From: Gavia stellata
Lineage: Eukaryota > Chordata > Aves > Gaviiformes > Gaviidae
Assembly: GCF_030936135.1 (NCBI RefSeq)
Contig: NC_082595.1
Coordinates: 21,713,930-21,777,929, forward strand
Length of the DNA stretch: 64,000 nucleotides
Reading direction: 5' to 3'
Part shown: positions 54,335-64,000 of the stretch, in pieces
Layout of the letters: each line of letters starts with the position of its first letter
Numbering within the stretch: position 1 is the first letter of the stretch
Program-made: the position numbers and the translations under genes
The notes under the pieces: generated by a model
What the model saw: only the letters and a program-made list of their open reading frames with translations
Database searches by the model: none
Told to the model about the DNA's origin: nothing

Positions 54335-57100
54335 CCATGGCATCAGTGACCATTTGTACTTAGCTGAAATTGCAGCATTGGATCCTATCAACACACTAAA
54401 TAAATAAACAGATGGTTGTGTGTGCAGTTGAACTAATGAAGCCAGGTTTCCTATCAGGTTATATCTTGTAGTTCAATTCCCTCACATCTAATAAAATGTA
54501 AGCTCTGCTTTAGCTTTTCCTGTCTTTGCAAAATGCTTTTCTCCTGTGTGGATTCTCAGTTGTGTGACAAGGAGTGAGCAATCTTCCCCATAGTGAGGGC
54601 ACTAATTCAGGGCTTTCTCCTTTAAAAGATCAACTAATTCAAATAAACTTGTCAGAAGCTAATTTCTCTGTTGAATTTGACTGAGATTGGCCAAAGAGTC
54701 AAAACTATTGGAGAGGATGCAGAGGTACAGTTACAGTTGCACACACACAGACATGAAGACAGTACAGCTACAATAACTGTTCTCCTCTAGGAACTACACT
54801 AAGCAGTATGTCTTTATTTGAAGAAAACAGAAGAGATCACTGTGCTATTACCCATCTCCTTTTAACTCCAATTTATTAATTTTTCATTAAGGACACTGGA
54901 CAATTGTTCAGGGCAAGAGTGGCAGAGAATATTGATAAGTCTGACAGTGAATGCTTCCCCTCCCTATGAGGTAAGATATAATTTTGTTTATTTTTATAGC
55001 AAAAGATTCGGGAGGTTTCAGTACAACTTGACAGAACAGTAGGATTTCTGGCAGGCTGGCTTAAGTCTGGGCAAAGGTATTTAAGCTTTCACAGTATTTG
55101 GTGATTTATTAACAAGGTTTTATTATACGCTTACAAGACAACTGCTGAGGTAGTAAGTATGAAGTGTTACTAACACATTAAAAGTTTCTGTATTTGTTAC
55201 AAGCAGTAGATTAATCTCTAGTTAGGGGAGCATTTCAGAAAGAACGGCATACCACAAAAGAAAATTTACAGAAGAATTACAGCTAAGGAATTTTATGTCA
55301 ATTGTAAAATACCTATGCCTTCCATACAGAAATGAAAACACCAGTAAATTAAGCTACATCTTGGCTGGAAATAACATGCATGCGTTAGTTACAATGTAAT
55401 GGTTGTCTCACCCATTGAACACAATTGCTCAATAATAAGCTAACTTTTCTAATATGACACAAAAATACTGTTCAAGTTCAAAATTTCCTAAACCATTAGT
55501 TAAATTACATGATCTGGTTTTACACAAATAGTGCTGTAAGAAGGCTGGTGCCCTATGTGGGTGTGTCAGCATTGCAGCTCTGGTGTGCTGAACTCATCCC
55601 TGAACATCTGCCTGGGGCCAGGACTGGAGGGAGGCAGGATGTTCACAGGGTCTTACCACCCCAGAGCTGCTGACCTTCATGAAACTCGTTGGAACTTCAG
55701 TATCTTAACATCTTTCTTCTGTCAAAATTGGCTGAAATTAAGCTACAGGTTCAGGAGCTACTACTGGGTGAAGAAAGTGTTATGGTATTGCCTGACAGAA
55801 GGACAGCACACAGATGACCTGGGGACATAAGCTTTGTTTTCTTAGGAACTAAGGCTAAAAATACACTAAAAAGACTAAAAATACACGGAGCTAACCATTT
55901 TATAACAGATTGTGGTCTGAACTTGCATCTTTCTTAGGATTTCAGGTACAAAGTTTCTTTTGAACTAGGAAAAAAATCCACATGCAGAAGAACAGCACTT
56001 TTCTAAAAACAGTTCCTTTTAGTTTTTTAGAACATATGTCAGATTTAGGCCAATTTAATTGTGCCAAATCTAGGTAAATTCATGTTTAGTTCCCCAGCTT
56101 GAAAAACTGTTGTGTTCTGGCAGGTTTCTACATGCATGTAATAACTCCTATGCTTCCGTGCTGCTCTGCCTGGGTGAAATGGCCACAGGTGAAAAGCAAA
56201 TGAGTTTGGGACCAGACAGGTGACCTGATTTTCACGATTGCTATGCATCCAGGCGGTTGTAGACAGCAGTTCTGCTGGGCCATTATTTTTGGAAACAGGC
56301 CACTTGTCTAAGGAGTGAGACAGCCACTTTGGAAAACTCACTTTGTTTTCTTGCATCCATAATATTTTGTTTCAGTTTTGTGCTGTGTTTGCCCTTTGAT
56401 TAAGTCTCTTTTTAAAATATTTTGGCTTATAGAAAGATTTTTGGCAGGTGGTATTGAAAAGATAAAATAAAAATAAAGGTTCTCCAATAAATTTTTATTA
56501 ACATTCTTGAACATTTGAAATACCATCAGCTTGGAGATTAATGTACTCCTGTTCCATTTTAAAACACTGATGGATTATGTAACTTAAAACAATTACTTAT
56601 AGTGAAATTTGTTCTTTAAAATAATTTTATTTTAGTAAAGTTTCCATAAAATTGAAGAGATAACCATTCTCAATTTAAAAATCTCAAATTACGAACGTAT
56701 GAGCAGATTATACTTTTTTTGTAACTAGGAAAACTGTGGAATACTGAAACAGTGTTCATTTTTCCATCTTAACAAATTCTGCGTTTCTCTCAGTTTGTAG
56801 TTTGGTCTCGCGTAAGGCTAGTTTCATCCTCAGGTTCTTAGTGGAGAATTAGTTAGCAGCTGTAGTTATTTTAAAGGAAGTCATTGTTTGAAGGTAAAAA
56901 GACATTAGACTGATTTACATTTGCTAATTTGCAGTAAGACTGAAACTTCTTGAGTTCTTGGTACCTATTTAACAGCACTTTGTTCACTTTTTAAAGGTAA
57001 TTAGTATGTTTTTTAAGAGCTACATTTTGTTCCTTTGTTTCTGAGTGATATGGCTAAGGAAAATTCCAACTGTTGAAGAGCAGTTTCTTTCATTGCACAC

Positions 57101-57160
57101 AGAATCACAGAATCAGTACGGTTGGAAAAGACCTGTAAGATCATCGAGTCCAACCTGGGG

Positions 57161-57193
<33 letters not shown>

Positions 57194-59280
57194 ACAACAT
57201 CAAAAAACCCACAAAAGAAAAGAAAAAAAAAAAAAAAACCCACAAAATCCACGCCACACAACAACAATAACAAGCCACAACCCACCCAACACCACACAGC
57301 ACCATGTCCATCAAGCTACATCCCACAATGCCACATCCACACGCTCCTTGAATACCTCCAGGGAGGGTGACTCTACCACCTCCCTGGGCAGCCTATTCCA
57401 GTGTTTCACCACTCTCTCAGTGAAGAACTTTTTCCTAATGTCTAGCCTGAACCTCCCCTGTCGCAACTTGAGGCCATTTCCTCTAGTCCTGTCACTAGTC
57501 ACTTGGGAGAAGAGACCAACACCCACCTCTCTGCAACCCCCTTTCAGGTAGTTGTAAAGAGCGATAAGGTCTCCCCTCAGCCTCCTCTTCTCCAGACTGA
57601 ACAACCCCAGCTCCCTCAGCCGCTCCTCATAAGACTTGTGTTCCAGACCCCTCACCAGCTTCGTCGCCCTTCTCTGGACACGCTCCAGCACCTCAATGTC
57701 CTTCTTGTAGTGAGGGGCCCAAAACTGAACACAGTATTCGAGGTGCGGCCTCACCAGAGCCGAGTACAGAGGCACGATCACCTCCCTGCTCCTGCTGGCC
57801 ACACCATTTCTGATACAAGCCAGGATGCCGTTGGCCTTCTTGGCCACCTGGGCACACTGCTGGCTCATATTCAGCCGGCTGTCGATCAACACCCCCAGGT
57901 CCTTTTCTGCGGGGGAACTTTCCAGCCACTCATCCCCAAGCCTGTAGCGTTGCCTGGGGTTGTTGTGGCCGAAGTGTAGAACCCGGCACTTGGCCTTATT
58001 GAACTTCATCCGGTTGGCCTCAGCCCATCGATCCAGCCTGTCCAGATCCCTCTGCAGAGCCTTCCTACCCTCAAGCAGATCAACACTCCCTCCCAACTTG
58101 GTGTCGTCTGCAAACTTGCTGAGGGAGCACTCTATCCCCTCATCCAGATCGTCAATGAAGACATTAAACAAGACCGGTCCCAAAACTGAGCCCTGGGGGA
58201 CTCCGCTTGTGACCGGCCGCCAGCTGGATTTCACCCCATTCACCACAACCCTCTGGGCTCGGCCATCCAGCCAGTTTTTTACCCAGCGAAGAGTGTACCT
58301 GTCTAAACCACAGGCCGCCAGCTTCTCTAGGAGAATACTGTGGGGAACAGTGTCAAAGGCTTTGCTGAAGTCCAGGTAGACAACATCAACAGCCTTCCCC
58401 TCATCCACTAGGCGGGTCACCTGGTCATAGAAGGAGATCAGGTTGGTCAAGCAGGACCTGCCTTTCATGAACCCGTGCTGGCTTGGCCTGATCCCTTGGG
58501 TAACCTGCACGTGTCCCGTGAGCGCCCTCAAGATGAGCCTCTCCATAACCTTCCCCGGCACCGAGGTCAGGCTGACAGGCCTGTAGTTCCCCGGATCCTC
58601 CTTCCGACCCTTCTTGTAGATGGGCGTCACGTTGGCAAGCCTCCAGTCATCCGGGACCTCCCCCGTTGACCAGGACTGTTGATAAATGATGGAGAGCGGC
58701 TTGGCAAGCTCCTCCGCCAGCTCCCTCAGCACCCTTGGGTGGATGCCATCAGGCCCCATAGACTTATGAGTGTCCAGGTGGCATAGCAGGTCGTTAACTG
58801 CTTCCTCCTGGATCATGGGGAGCCTATTTTGCCCTCCATCCCTGTCATCCAGCTCAGGGGGACGGATACCCTGAGGATACCCGGTGTGGCTGTTAAAGAC
58901 TGAGGCAAAGAAGGCATTAAGTACCTCAGCCTTTTCCTCATCCTTTGTGACAATGTTCCCCGCCGCATCCAGTAGAGGATGGAGATCCTCCTTGGCCCTC
59001 TTTTTGCTGTTAATGTATTTATAGAAGCTTTTTTTGTTGTCCCTCACGACCGTGGCCAGGTTGACCTCTAGCTGGGCTTTCGCCTTCCTAATTCCCTCCC
59101 TGCATGACCGAACGAGGTCCTTGTACTCTTCTTCACTTGCCTGCCCCTTTTTCCAGAGGTGGTAAGTTCTCTTTTTTCCCCCAAGCCTCAGCATAAGCTC
59201 CTTGTTGAGCCAGGCCGGCCGTCTTCCCCGCCGGCTCTTCTTACGGCACATGGGCACTGCCTGCTCCTGCGGCAGATACA
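57101..59280 (-). mobile_element. CR1 LINE, 5'-truncated, young, with intact RT frame
   Basis: About 2.2 kb of CR1 on the - strand. The 3' end lies at 57101-57155 (on the + strand AGAATCACAGAATCAGTACG, GTTGGAAAAGACCTGTAAGA, TCATCGAGTCCAACC) and matches the tails of the copies at 29.7 and 40.4 kb in reverse. The ORF2 frame is uninterrupted through the RT and C-terminal regions. The endonuclease domain and ORF1 are missing; homology fades at about 59270-59285, so the insertion is 5'-truncated and cannot be autonomous. Between the ORF stop and the conserved 3' block there is an extra T-rich and G/T-rich segment absent from the other copies. Lack of stops over about 650 codons implies recent insertion. 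Confidence 0.95.
57161..57285 (+). repeat. A-rich/CA-rich low-complexity insert in CR1 3' UTR
   Basis: On the + strand there is a run of 32 A (57161-57192), a mixed A/C segment containing AAAAAACCC, a second run of 16 A (57223-57238), and then a C/A-only stretch (CACAACAACAATAACAAGCC and similar) up to about 57285. On the CR1 strand it is T-runs with GGGTTTT words and G/T-rich sequence. It falls exactly between the GTGTTGGGT word and GGTTGGACTC, which are nearly contiguous in the + strand copy at 40.4 kb. Confidence 0.85.
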
Positions 59281-59410
59281 CAGATACAGTGGTTTCCATA
59301 ATGATTTGCTTGAGCCTCATGCAGAAGAACATGAGTTTTATGCTTTTAAATTCTGTCAGGATGTTGCGCACAGGCATGCTCCAGAAGCCTTCAGGAAGAC
59401 GAATGGGCAC
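57311..59410 (-). CDS. CR1 ORF2 protein, C-terminal part: reverse transcriptase (non-autonomous remnant)
   Basis: A 699-codon frame encoding the RT and C-terminal portion of the CR1 LINE ORF2 polyprotein, which in a complete element copies element RNA into DNA at a nicked target. Visible RT features are a thumb-side lead-in at about residues 60-130 ([23 protein letters not shown]), the [20 protein letters not shown] block at 275-294, [19 protein letters not shown] at 311-329, catalytic motif YLDFSKAFD at 345-353, [14 protein letters not shown] at 402-415, and FADD at 433-436 with both aspartates present. The C-terminal region has the CR1-typical [20 protein letters not shown] and [19 protein letters not shown] words and ends in LWDVA. 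The first 46 or so residues are not CR1-like. They come from host sequence upstream of the 5' truncation, so the ATG at 59410 is not the native start. The N-terminal apurinic endonuclease domain, normally a few hundred residues, is absent. It is translated only if transcribed from a host promoter; I infer no cellular role. Confidence 0.93.
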   Translation of the reverse strand: MPIRLPEGFWSMPVRNILTEFKSIKLMFFCMRLKQIIMETTVSVYLPQEQAVPMCRKKSRRGRRPAWLNKELMLRLGGKKRTYHLWKKGQASEEEYKDLVRSCREGIRKAKAQLEVNLATVVRDNKKSFYKYINSKKRAKEDLHPLLDAAGNIVTKDEEKAEVLNAFFASVFNSHTGYPQGIRPPELDDRDGGQNRLPMIQEEAVNDLLCHLDTHKSMGPDGIHPRVLRELAEELAKPLSIIYQQSWSTGEVPDDWRLANVTPIYKKGRKEDPGNYRPVSLTSVPGKVMERLILRALTGHVQVTQGIRPSQHGFMKGRSCLTNLISFYDQVTRLVDEGKAVDVVYLDFSKAFDTVPHSILLEKLAACGLDRYTLRWVKNWLDGRAQRVVVNGVKSSWRPVTSGVPQGSVLGPVLFNVFIDDLDEGIECSLSKFADDTKLGGSVDLLEGRKALQRDLDRLDRWAEANRMKFNKAKCRVLHFGHNNPRQRYRLGDEWLESSPAEKDLGVLIDSRLNMSQQCAQVAKKANGILACIRNGVASRSREVIVPLYSALVRPHLEYCVQFWAPHYKKDIEVLERVQRRATKLVRGLEHKSYEERLRELGLFSLEKRRLRGDLIALYNYLKGGCREVGVGLFSQVTSDRTRGNGLKLRQGRFRLDIRKKFFTERVVKHWNRLPREVVESPSLEVFKERVDVALWDVA

Positions 59411-59648
59411 AGTAGGTTGTCTGTGATGATCCTTGTTCCATTCAAGGCCAGAAACAGGAGGCAGATCCAGAAAGAAATACTGTCAAAGGAGAAAGAAGTG
59501 TCCTGTGAGCATCGCCAATAAAAGCAATGTCTCAGATGGGATGCAGGAGCAATACCTCCCACACCCTGTTAAACCCAAGTTGCTCCGTGACATTGGGCAA
59601 TCTATAATGGACTTTGGTGAAACCAGCTTTGGGCCCTTAGATGGCTAA
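59286..59648 (+). other. Unidentified coding-like stretch beside the CR1
   Basis: Directly right of the CR1 breakpoint the + strand reads in one frame as [40 protein letters not shown] and onward to a stop after CEHRQ at 59521. A second frame then reads LPHPVKPKLLRDIGQSIMDF, GETSFGPLDG and stops at 59648. The composition (acidic/aromatic mix, no Ser/Leu/Cys-rich junk) looks more like protein than most frames here, but I recognise no family. There is no convincing acceptor or donor, and the two frames would need a frameshift to join. It could be a decayed exon or retrocopy split by the CR1, or chance. Next to it is the RMDN2 CpG island. Confidence 0.25.
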
Positions 59649-59864
59649 AATGGCAATGAAGCTTTCGTGCCAGGACTGCTCCTCTTCCTGGCAACAGGGC
59701 GGGGGTTCTCCGTGATTTTTCAGGTCTCCACCAAAGCAGTGGAAATACTGTTTTTCTAGGGCCTAGAAGTAGCAAAGGTTAAGCTAGTGAAAAAAAGTAG
59801 CCAACATAGCGAAGAGAGACACATAAACAGATAAATTTGCACTTGAACAGCGTGTTCGAGCAAT
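59649..59864. other. Spacer between the CR1 flank and RMDN2 CpG island
   Basis: A short AT-balanced stretch leading into the GC-rich promoter. No separate feature is seen. Confidence 0.5.
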
Positions 59865-60510
59865 GTCTGAAGCAGGTGCGGCAGGCGCCCCCCAGCGGCA
59901 CTGCCCGGCGGGATTCCCAGAGCTGCCGCCCCCCCGGGCTCACAGCCGGGGGCCCCGGCCGCAGCCAGGCCGCAGATCCGCCCGTCCGCCCGCCCTGGGG
60001 CTGCCGGGGCCACAGGGCGGGCCCCGCACAGCCCGGCCCGGCCCGGCCCAGCGCCCTCCCCAGCGAGGGCAGCGGCCCATCACCCGAGCGGCCCGGCCGG
60101 CGGCTGCGGCGGAGGCCCGTCCCCCTCGATCCGGGTATCGCCGCCCCGGGGCGGCCCCGCCGCCGCCGCCGCCACCACCCCCTGTGCCGCGGCGGGAGAG
60201 CTGCGGGGCCGCGCGGCGCCGCGCCTGGGCCGGACCCGCTCCCGGACCGGCCCGCCGGTACGTAACGGGGGCGGTGCCGGGCCCGGGGCTGGCGCTGCCG
60301 GCGGCAGCGCCCCCCTGCCGGGGCCGCCGGGGCCGTGGCTGGGGCGGGCTGCGGGACGGGCGGTCCCCCGCGGGGAGGTGACCGCGGGGCTCCGGTAAGC
60401 CCTTCGGCGCGGTGGGGCCGGGGCAGCGGCGAGACGCCCCTCCGGGGGGCGCGGGCTGCACTAGGGCCTGACAGCTGGGTTTCCGCCGCTCTGCAGTTGC
60501 GGAAAATCCG
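59865..60510 (+). promoter_or_regulatory. RMDN2: CpG-island promoter of RMDN2
   Basis: About 650 bases of dense CpG sequence with many GC boxes (GGGGCGG and CCGCCC words), a five-unit CCG repeat at 60157-60173, and no clear TATA box. It ends about 330 bases before the first coding exon of RMDN2, which starts with a splice acceptor, so a noncoding first exon must lie upstream, most simply here. The best donors on the + strand are TCCG|GTAAGC (exon end 60394) and CCG|GTACGT (exon end 60257). A CACGTG E-box overlapping TGCGCACGTGC lies at 60590-60595 on the island's right shoulder. Island promoters often fire in both directions, so a divergent leftward transcript is possible. Confidence 0.8.
60258..60394 (+). 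other. RMDN2: Inferred end of RMDN2 noncoding exon 1
   Basis: Exon 1 must end at a donor within or near the CpG island, because coding exon 2 begins with an acceptor and only 12 bases of 5' UTR. The TCCG|GTAAGC junction at 60394/60395 is the best match to the donor consensus in the region; CCG|GTACGT at 60257/60258 is the alternative. The interval given spans the two candidates. The transcription start cannot be placed from sequence. Confidence 0.35.
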
Positions 60511-60856
60511 ATTCTGAGAGTTTCTCGCGTTAAAACAGAAAAAATCCCCAAATGGGGAGAAGGTTAAAAGTGAAGGCTGCGGTCCTGCGCACGTGCCGAT
60601 GCAGAAGCGTGTGCTCCTCATCCCCTCCAACTCCCCCCCTCCCCCCAACCGTCTGGTTTTTGCTGTCATAGCACATAGCCTTTTATTGCAGAATCTGCTA
60701 GAGTTGTATTGTAACTTTGCATCGGCAGCATGTGCCAATTATTCTAGCTTTACACTTTTGTAACTTAAAAGCAAAGTAAGTCGTTTGGGTAGAGTAGGAA
60801 AAACATCTTTGACTCCAACTGTTATTGTTGTCTCACAATTTTAGGAGAGTGCAGAA

Positions 60857-61311
60857 ATGTCTCCCTTCGAAAATAAAGGACTAATACTGGGCATAATGGC
60901 AGGGACTGCTGGAATAAGCCTGATGCTGATTTGGTACCGTAAGATCCGAAAACCCGATGCAGCTGTGCATATACCTGTGCTCCTAGATGTAGGTAACAGG
61001 CTTAATTCTGTGGGCTTCCAAAATGAAGCGCCTAATGAGCAAGGAGTAGTAATGGTTTTACACGGAAGGCAACTGCAGATACTGGAAAAATTGAATGGCT
61101 TGCTAGTAAGTGTGGACGAGCTGAAGAGAGAGGTGAAATTTCTGAAAGAAGCTATTCCAAAGCTTGAAGAGCTTGTTCGAAATGAGCTTCAAGGAAAGGG
61201 AGATGTTCAGAGAGTTAGCCCGTCACACAGAGCAACAAAGCGGAGAAAAGCTGAGACAGCTTCTGGTGCAACAGAAACTACCAGCTCTGAGGAGGCCGAA
61301 AGTGAAGGAGG
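60857..61311 (+). CDS. RMDN2: RMDN2 first coding exon (N-terminal ~152 residues), partial gene
   Basis: Encodes the N-terminus of regulator of microtubule dynamics protein 2 (FAM82A family), recognised from the signature NKGLILGIMAGTAGIS, the word RQLQILEKLN, the block FLKEAIPKLEELVRNEL and the exon-ending EEAESEGG, which the family shares (RMDN3/PTPIP51 ends the same exon with DAESEGG). Residues about 8-26 form a hydrophobic segment followed by basic YRKIRK, a likely signal-anchor. Residues about 72-113 are predicted coiled coil. A basic KRRK patch at 128-131 and a Ser/Thr/Glu-rich tail follow. The acceptor is a T-rich tract ending TTTTAG at 60844, so the exon starts at 60845, and the ATG is 12 bases in. 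The donor is GGAGG|GTGAGT with the exon ending at 61311 in phase 2 (GG|N completes a glycine). Reading on meets a TGA inside the intron, as expected. Complete family members are about 410 residues, so the TPR-like C-terminal two-thirds lies beyond the window. The role of RMDN2 itself is poorly known: RMDN1 is reported to associate with microtubules and RMDN3 with ER-mitochondria contacts. Confidence 0.95.
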
Positions 61312-64000
61312 GTGAGTCAATAATACTTTGTATATACTACAGTACACATACAGTGCAAATTGCATCATTACCTATGTGAAACTTTGTATTGTAAACAGGA
61401 GCCATTTTAAAGTTTTATGTATATTTTATATTTCTCTATATTCAGGGAGGAAAAAAAACAAACCAAAAATTCAGATTAGTAATTCTTAGGTCAGAGAAAA
61501 ATCTGGGTGACCATCTCTGAATCTGCACTAGGGCTGAAGTTGGCTTAATGCCAAGCATAATAAAGATTATTAAGGGTGCATTTGGTAACAATGTGATGCA
61601 GTATTGCTACATAGCTATGCAATGAGAGGCAAAGTTCAGAATAAAGGTGTGATTTTAAAAGTGCTTCTAGTAAGAAAGTGTATCTCTGACAGAGTTTGTT
61701 CAAACTGTATGAATGCTTGTGCTTTTCATGGTAATTGTCTTCTATGGGCCTTAAAGATGAACACTTATTACAGTGTTCTGCCTAAAGGTATTACATGCTA
61801 TGAAAGCTATGTCCGAATGCAACACGTGTGCAAATGGTGGTATGTGGCAGTATGTTTATGTATATTTGCTGTTGTATACACTTTCTGGTGGCTTAAAAAG
61901 TAATCATGAAGGATTTAGGGCACTGACTCAATAACGTAGAAAGTTCCTAGTTTTGATCAGATCTTGTAGTCCCATTGTAGTTAATCGGATCTTTTATATG
62001 CATGAGTTGAGGAACATGCTGAAGGATCAGATGTATCTGGAGTCCAGGAGAAGGACTGTATTTTTGTCTTTTCGTGTATTAACTAACGTACCCTCCAGTA
62101 GTAATGTAAAAATGGTGATGACGTTACTCTCCTGTAATTGCAACTTTGTTTTGATATAATCAGATTAGATACTTACATGCAATTTAGTAAGGGTATGATT
62201 ATAGCAACAGAGTTTTTTGAAGCATCTTCTCGGTGTGTTAAACATACCTGTGTAGGCAGCATTATGTCTGTAAATTGCCCATCTTAAGCCACTTGTTTCT
62301 TTAAAGATATATTAATTGTTATATTCTGAAGACAGCAATATGCTGCATATAATAATTAATGGAATTCTATTTTTTAAGAGTTCCTCCAAATTTGTTTTCA
62401 GTTCCTGTGGGCAGAATCTCTTCTCGTGTTACATCCCAGCCCACGTGCTTCACGAGTCTTATATTTTGATACTGTATTTTGAGACCTGTCAGTTCTATTA
62501 CGAACCAGTTCTTTCAGAATTCAGTATTGTCAGGGGTGTTCAAAGACATTCCCCCTTCACGTGGTGTAGAAACATTTCAGTTCTATTAGTTTCTGAGATT
62601 GTTTTATCCGTTAGTTGGTTTGCAGAGGTCTTTGTTATGCATAAAATATTTGGAGATGTAAATAAGGCTAAAGGACCAGTTTATGAATAATGAGGTTCAC
62701 AGATGCAATATAGGGGTTATTCCACACCTAGCATTCGAGAAGATCCCATTTTCTGGTCAGGAGAAATGCATTGCTGTTTGGGAACTAGCCAAGGAAACTT
62801 GTCTGTTCAGGTTCTTCTGTGTGACAAAGAAGCTGGTGATTATAGCGTGCAAGAACTTTGAATGTGTCCTTAAGAGAGGCCTTCTCTGACAAGTATTTGT
62901 ACACAGTCAGAAGGAAGGAAGGTAATTCAAGGTTATAGATAGTGTCAGCCATTTGGGTATGTGCTTTTCCAATGCTATTTTTTTAATCCCTTTTAAAAAG
63001 AGGTGTTTTTTTCCTACTAACACCTTGTACTTGACGTGCTTGTTTTGCATATCTTATCTAAATTTAAGGTAACTTTATTTCGTTAAAGTAATCTTCTTTT
63101 TGAATTTTTTTCTTCCTCTTGCAAATGGAAATAGGTTGTTAATCCTACTGTGTGTACAGTTGCAATGTATATAGCTTTTTCTGAGGTCCTATGTAACTTT
63201 AATGGCAGCGGTGCATGTTTTATGAGAGTTTGCCGTGAGAGACAATAGCAACACGCACATTTTTCCTGTTAATGTGCAACACCACTTCATGTGCTGTAGG
63301 TATAACACCATGTGCATTGTTTTATACTGTTCTGTGGTGAATTCCACACACAATAATGCATTCAGTTGCTAGTTTGTGCACTAGAGAAATAATTCTTTTT
63401 TTTGTTACAGATTAAACATTTTTTCACTTTCTGTATTCTATCTAAAGTGCATACAACATGTTTCATTGCCTCAGCAGTATTTTCATGATCTAGAAGATAG
63501 CATTTTGCTTGTGCTAAGCACTTTTGGTTTTAACTAACAAATGGGTGGGTGCTGGGAATTGACAGATGAAGTAATCTTAAGAGTTTTATGGACATGTGCT
63601 GGATGACTACATTAGTTTCAGATTTGTAAACTTCTTCCAGAAAAGCTTTTAATACTACTTGTTTTTTTCCATAAAATATTTGAAGCTGCAGTCTCTGATA
63701 TGGTCCTCACTGCTTTGATCTACTCTGGTCATATTCTGAATGTTACTGTTGATACTCAACACCTTAGGAAGAGAAGCTTTCTATTTTGCCTTTAAAAAAT
63801 TATAAATTTCTCTAAGTGGAAAAATATCACATGCTTTTTAAGAAATGAGATATATTTTCACATAGTAACAGATAGCCTGAATGGAAGGTACACTGAATGG
63901 ATGGGACGTTGAATGCTATGGTTTCTAGTCTGTGCTTTTCTGTATTCTATTCTTAATAGTTTGTTTCAGTTTCCACGATTTACTAGTGAAAACTTCAATC
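61312..64000 (+). other. RMDN2: RMDN2 intron after the first coding exon (runs off the window)
   Basis: Starts with the GTGAGT donor and continues to the right edge without another recognisable RMDN2 exon; the next would begin in the codon completing the glycine of SEGG. The sequence is AT-rich, with small frames at 61604-61903, 62316-62690 and elsewhere that have no known domain. I see no CR1 piece here. Confidence 0.85.

Larger units (their letters stand above)
50431..57100. other. Intergenic or intronic spacer between the two CpG islands
   Basis: About 6.7 kb. The first 0.6 kb is still moderately GC-rich and carries a 231-codon + strand frame (50223-50918). It lies on the island shoulder and shows no family motif, so I do not call it a gene. 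The remainder is AT-rich, with a TG-rich microsatellite near 52.94 kb and a poly-T tract at about 54.32 kb. If the orphan island drives an RMDN2 transcript, this stretch would be intron. Confidence 0.55.

Noticed and set aside
57045..58379. + strand frames of 120-168 codons across the CR1
   Set aside because: They are antisense shadows of the CR1 ORF2 and include translated poly-A (poly-lysine).
59779..60738. A 319-codon - strand open frame and several overlapping frames (up to 203 codons) across the RMDN2 CpG island
   Set aside because: Proline/arginine/glycine-rich translations in all frames are what GC-rich islands give by chance, because stop codons are rare there. No domain is seen.
61604..61903. 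A 99-codon + strand frame with a hydrophobic end inside the RMDN2 intron
   Set aside because: It is isolated and AT-rich, has no recognised homology and no supporting context. The hydrophobic tail is common in chance frames of T-rich sequence.
1..64000. tRNA, rRNA, CRISPR array or prokaryotic-type operon
   Set aside because: Scanning by eye for tRNA B-box words, regular spaced repeats and dense co-directional coding found none. The sequence is clearly vertebrate nuclear DNA.

Overview
The window reads as vertebrate, most likely avian, nuclear DNA. It is AT-rich intergenic sequence with very few long open frames, two sharp CpG islands and a scatter of CR1 retrotransposon pieces. CR1 is the dominant LINE of birds and is also found in crocodilians and turtles. 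The low visible repeat load and the CR1 3' tails ending in GATTCTGT or ATTCTATG type octamers favour a bird. The species cannot be named from sequence alone.

Only one protein-coding gene is well supported. The first coding exon of RMDN2 (regulator of microtubule dynamics 2) lies at about 60.85-61.31 kb on the + strand. It has a good splice acceptor, an ATG 12 bases into the exon and a GTGAGT donor. Its CpG-island promoter lies just upstream (about 59.87-60.51 kb), and a large intron runs off the right edge. The rest of the gene, including the TPR-like C-terminal part, is outside the window.

From 1 to about 49.4 kb is a gene desert. It contains CR1 fragments at 11.7, 29.7, 34.8-35.3, 39.9-40.5 and 40.8 kb, candidate ancient MIR-like SINE remnants, a few microsatellites and poly-A/T tracts, and no gene I can recognise. 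A second strong CpG island at about 49.44-50.43 kb has no recognisable coding exon. It is probably the promoter of an unidentified transcript: a noncoding RNA, an alternative RMDN2 first exon, or the 5' exon of a gene running leftward.

Between the two islands, at 57.1-59.28 kb, sits a comparatively young 5'-truncated CR1 on the - strand. Its reverse transcriptase frame is uninterrupted, and its 3' UTR carries an unusual T/G-rich expansion. Immediately to its right is a short host stretch (about 59.29-59.65 kb) with a coding-like look that I could not identify. I see no prokaryotic-type system, CRISPR array, tRNA or rRNA. The points most worth following are the orphan CpG island, the CR1 with its altered tail, and the unidentified coding-like stretch.
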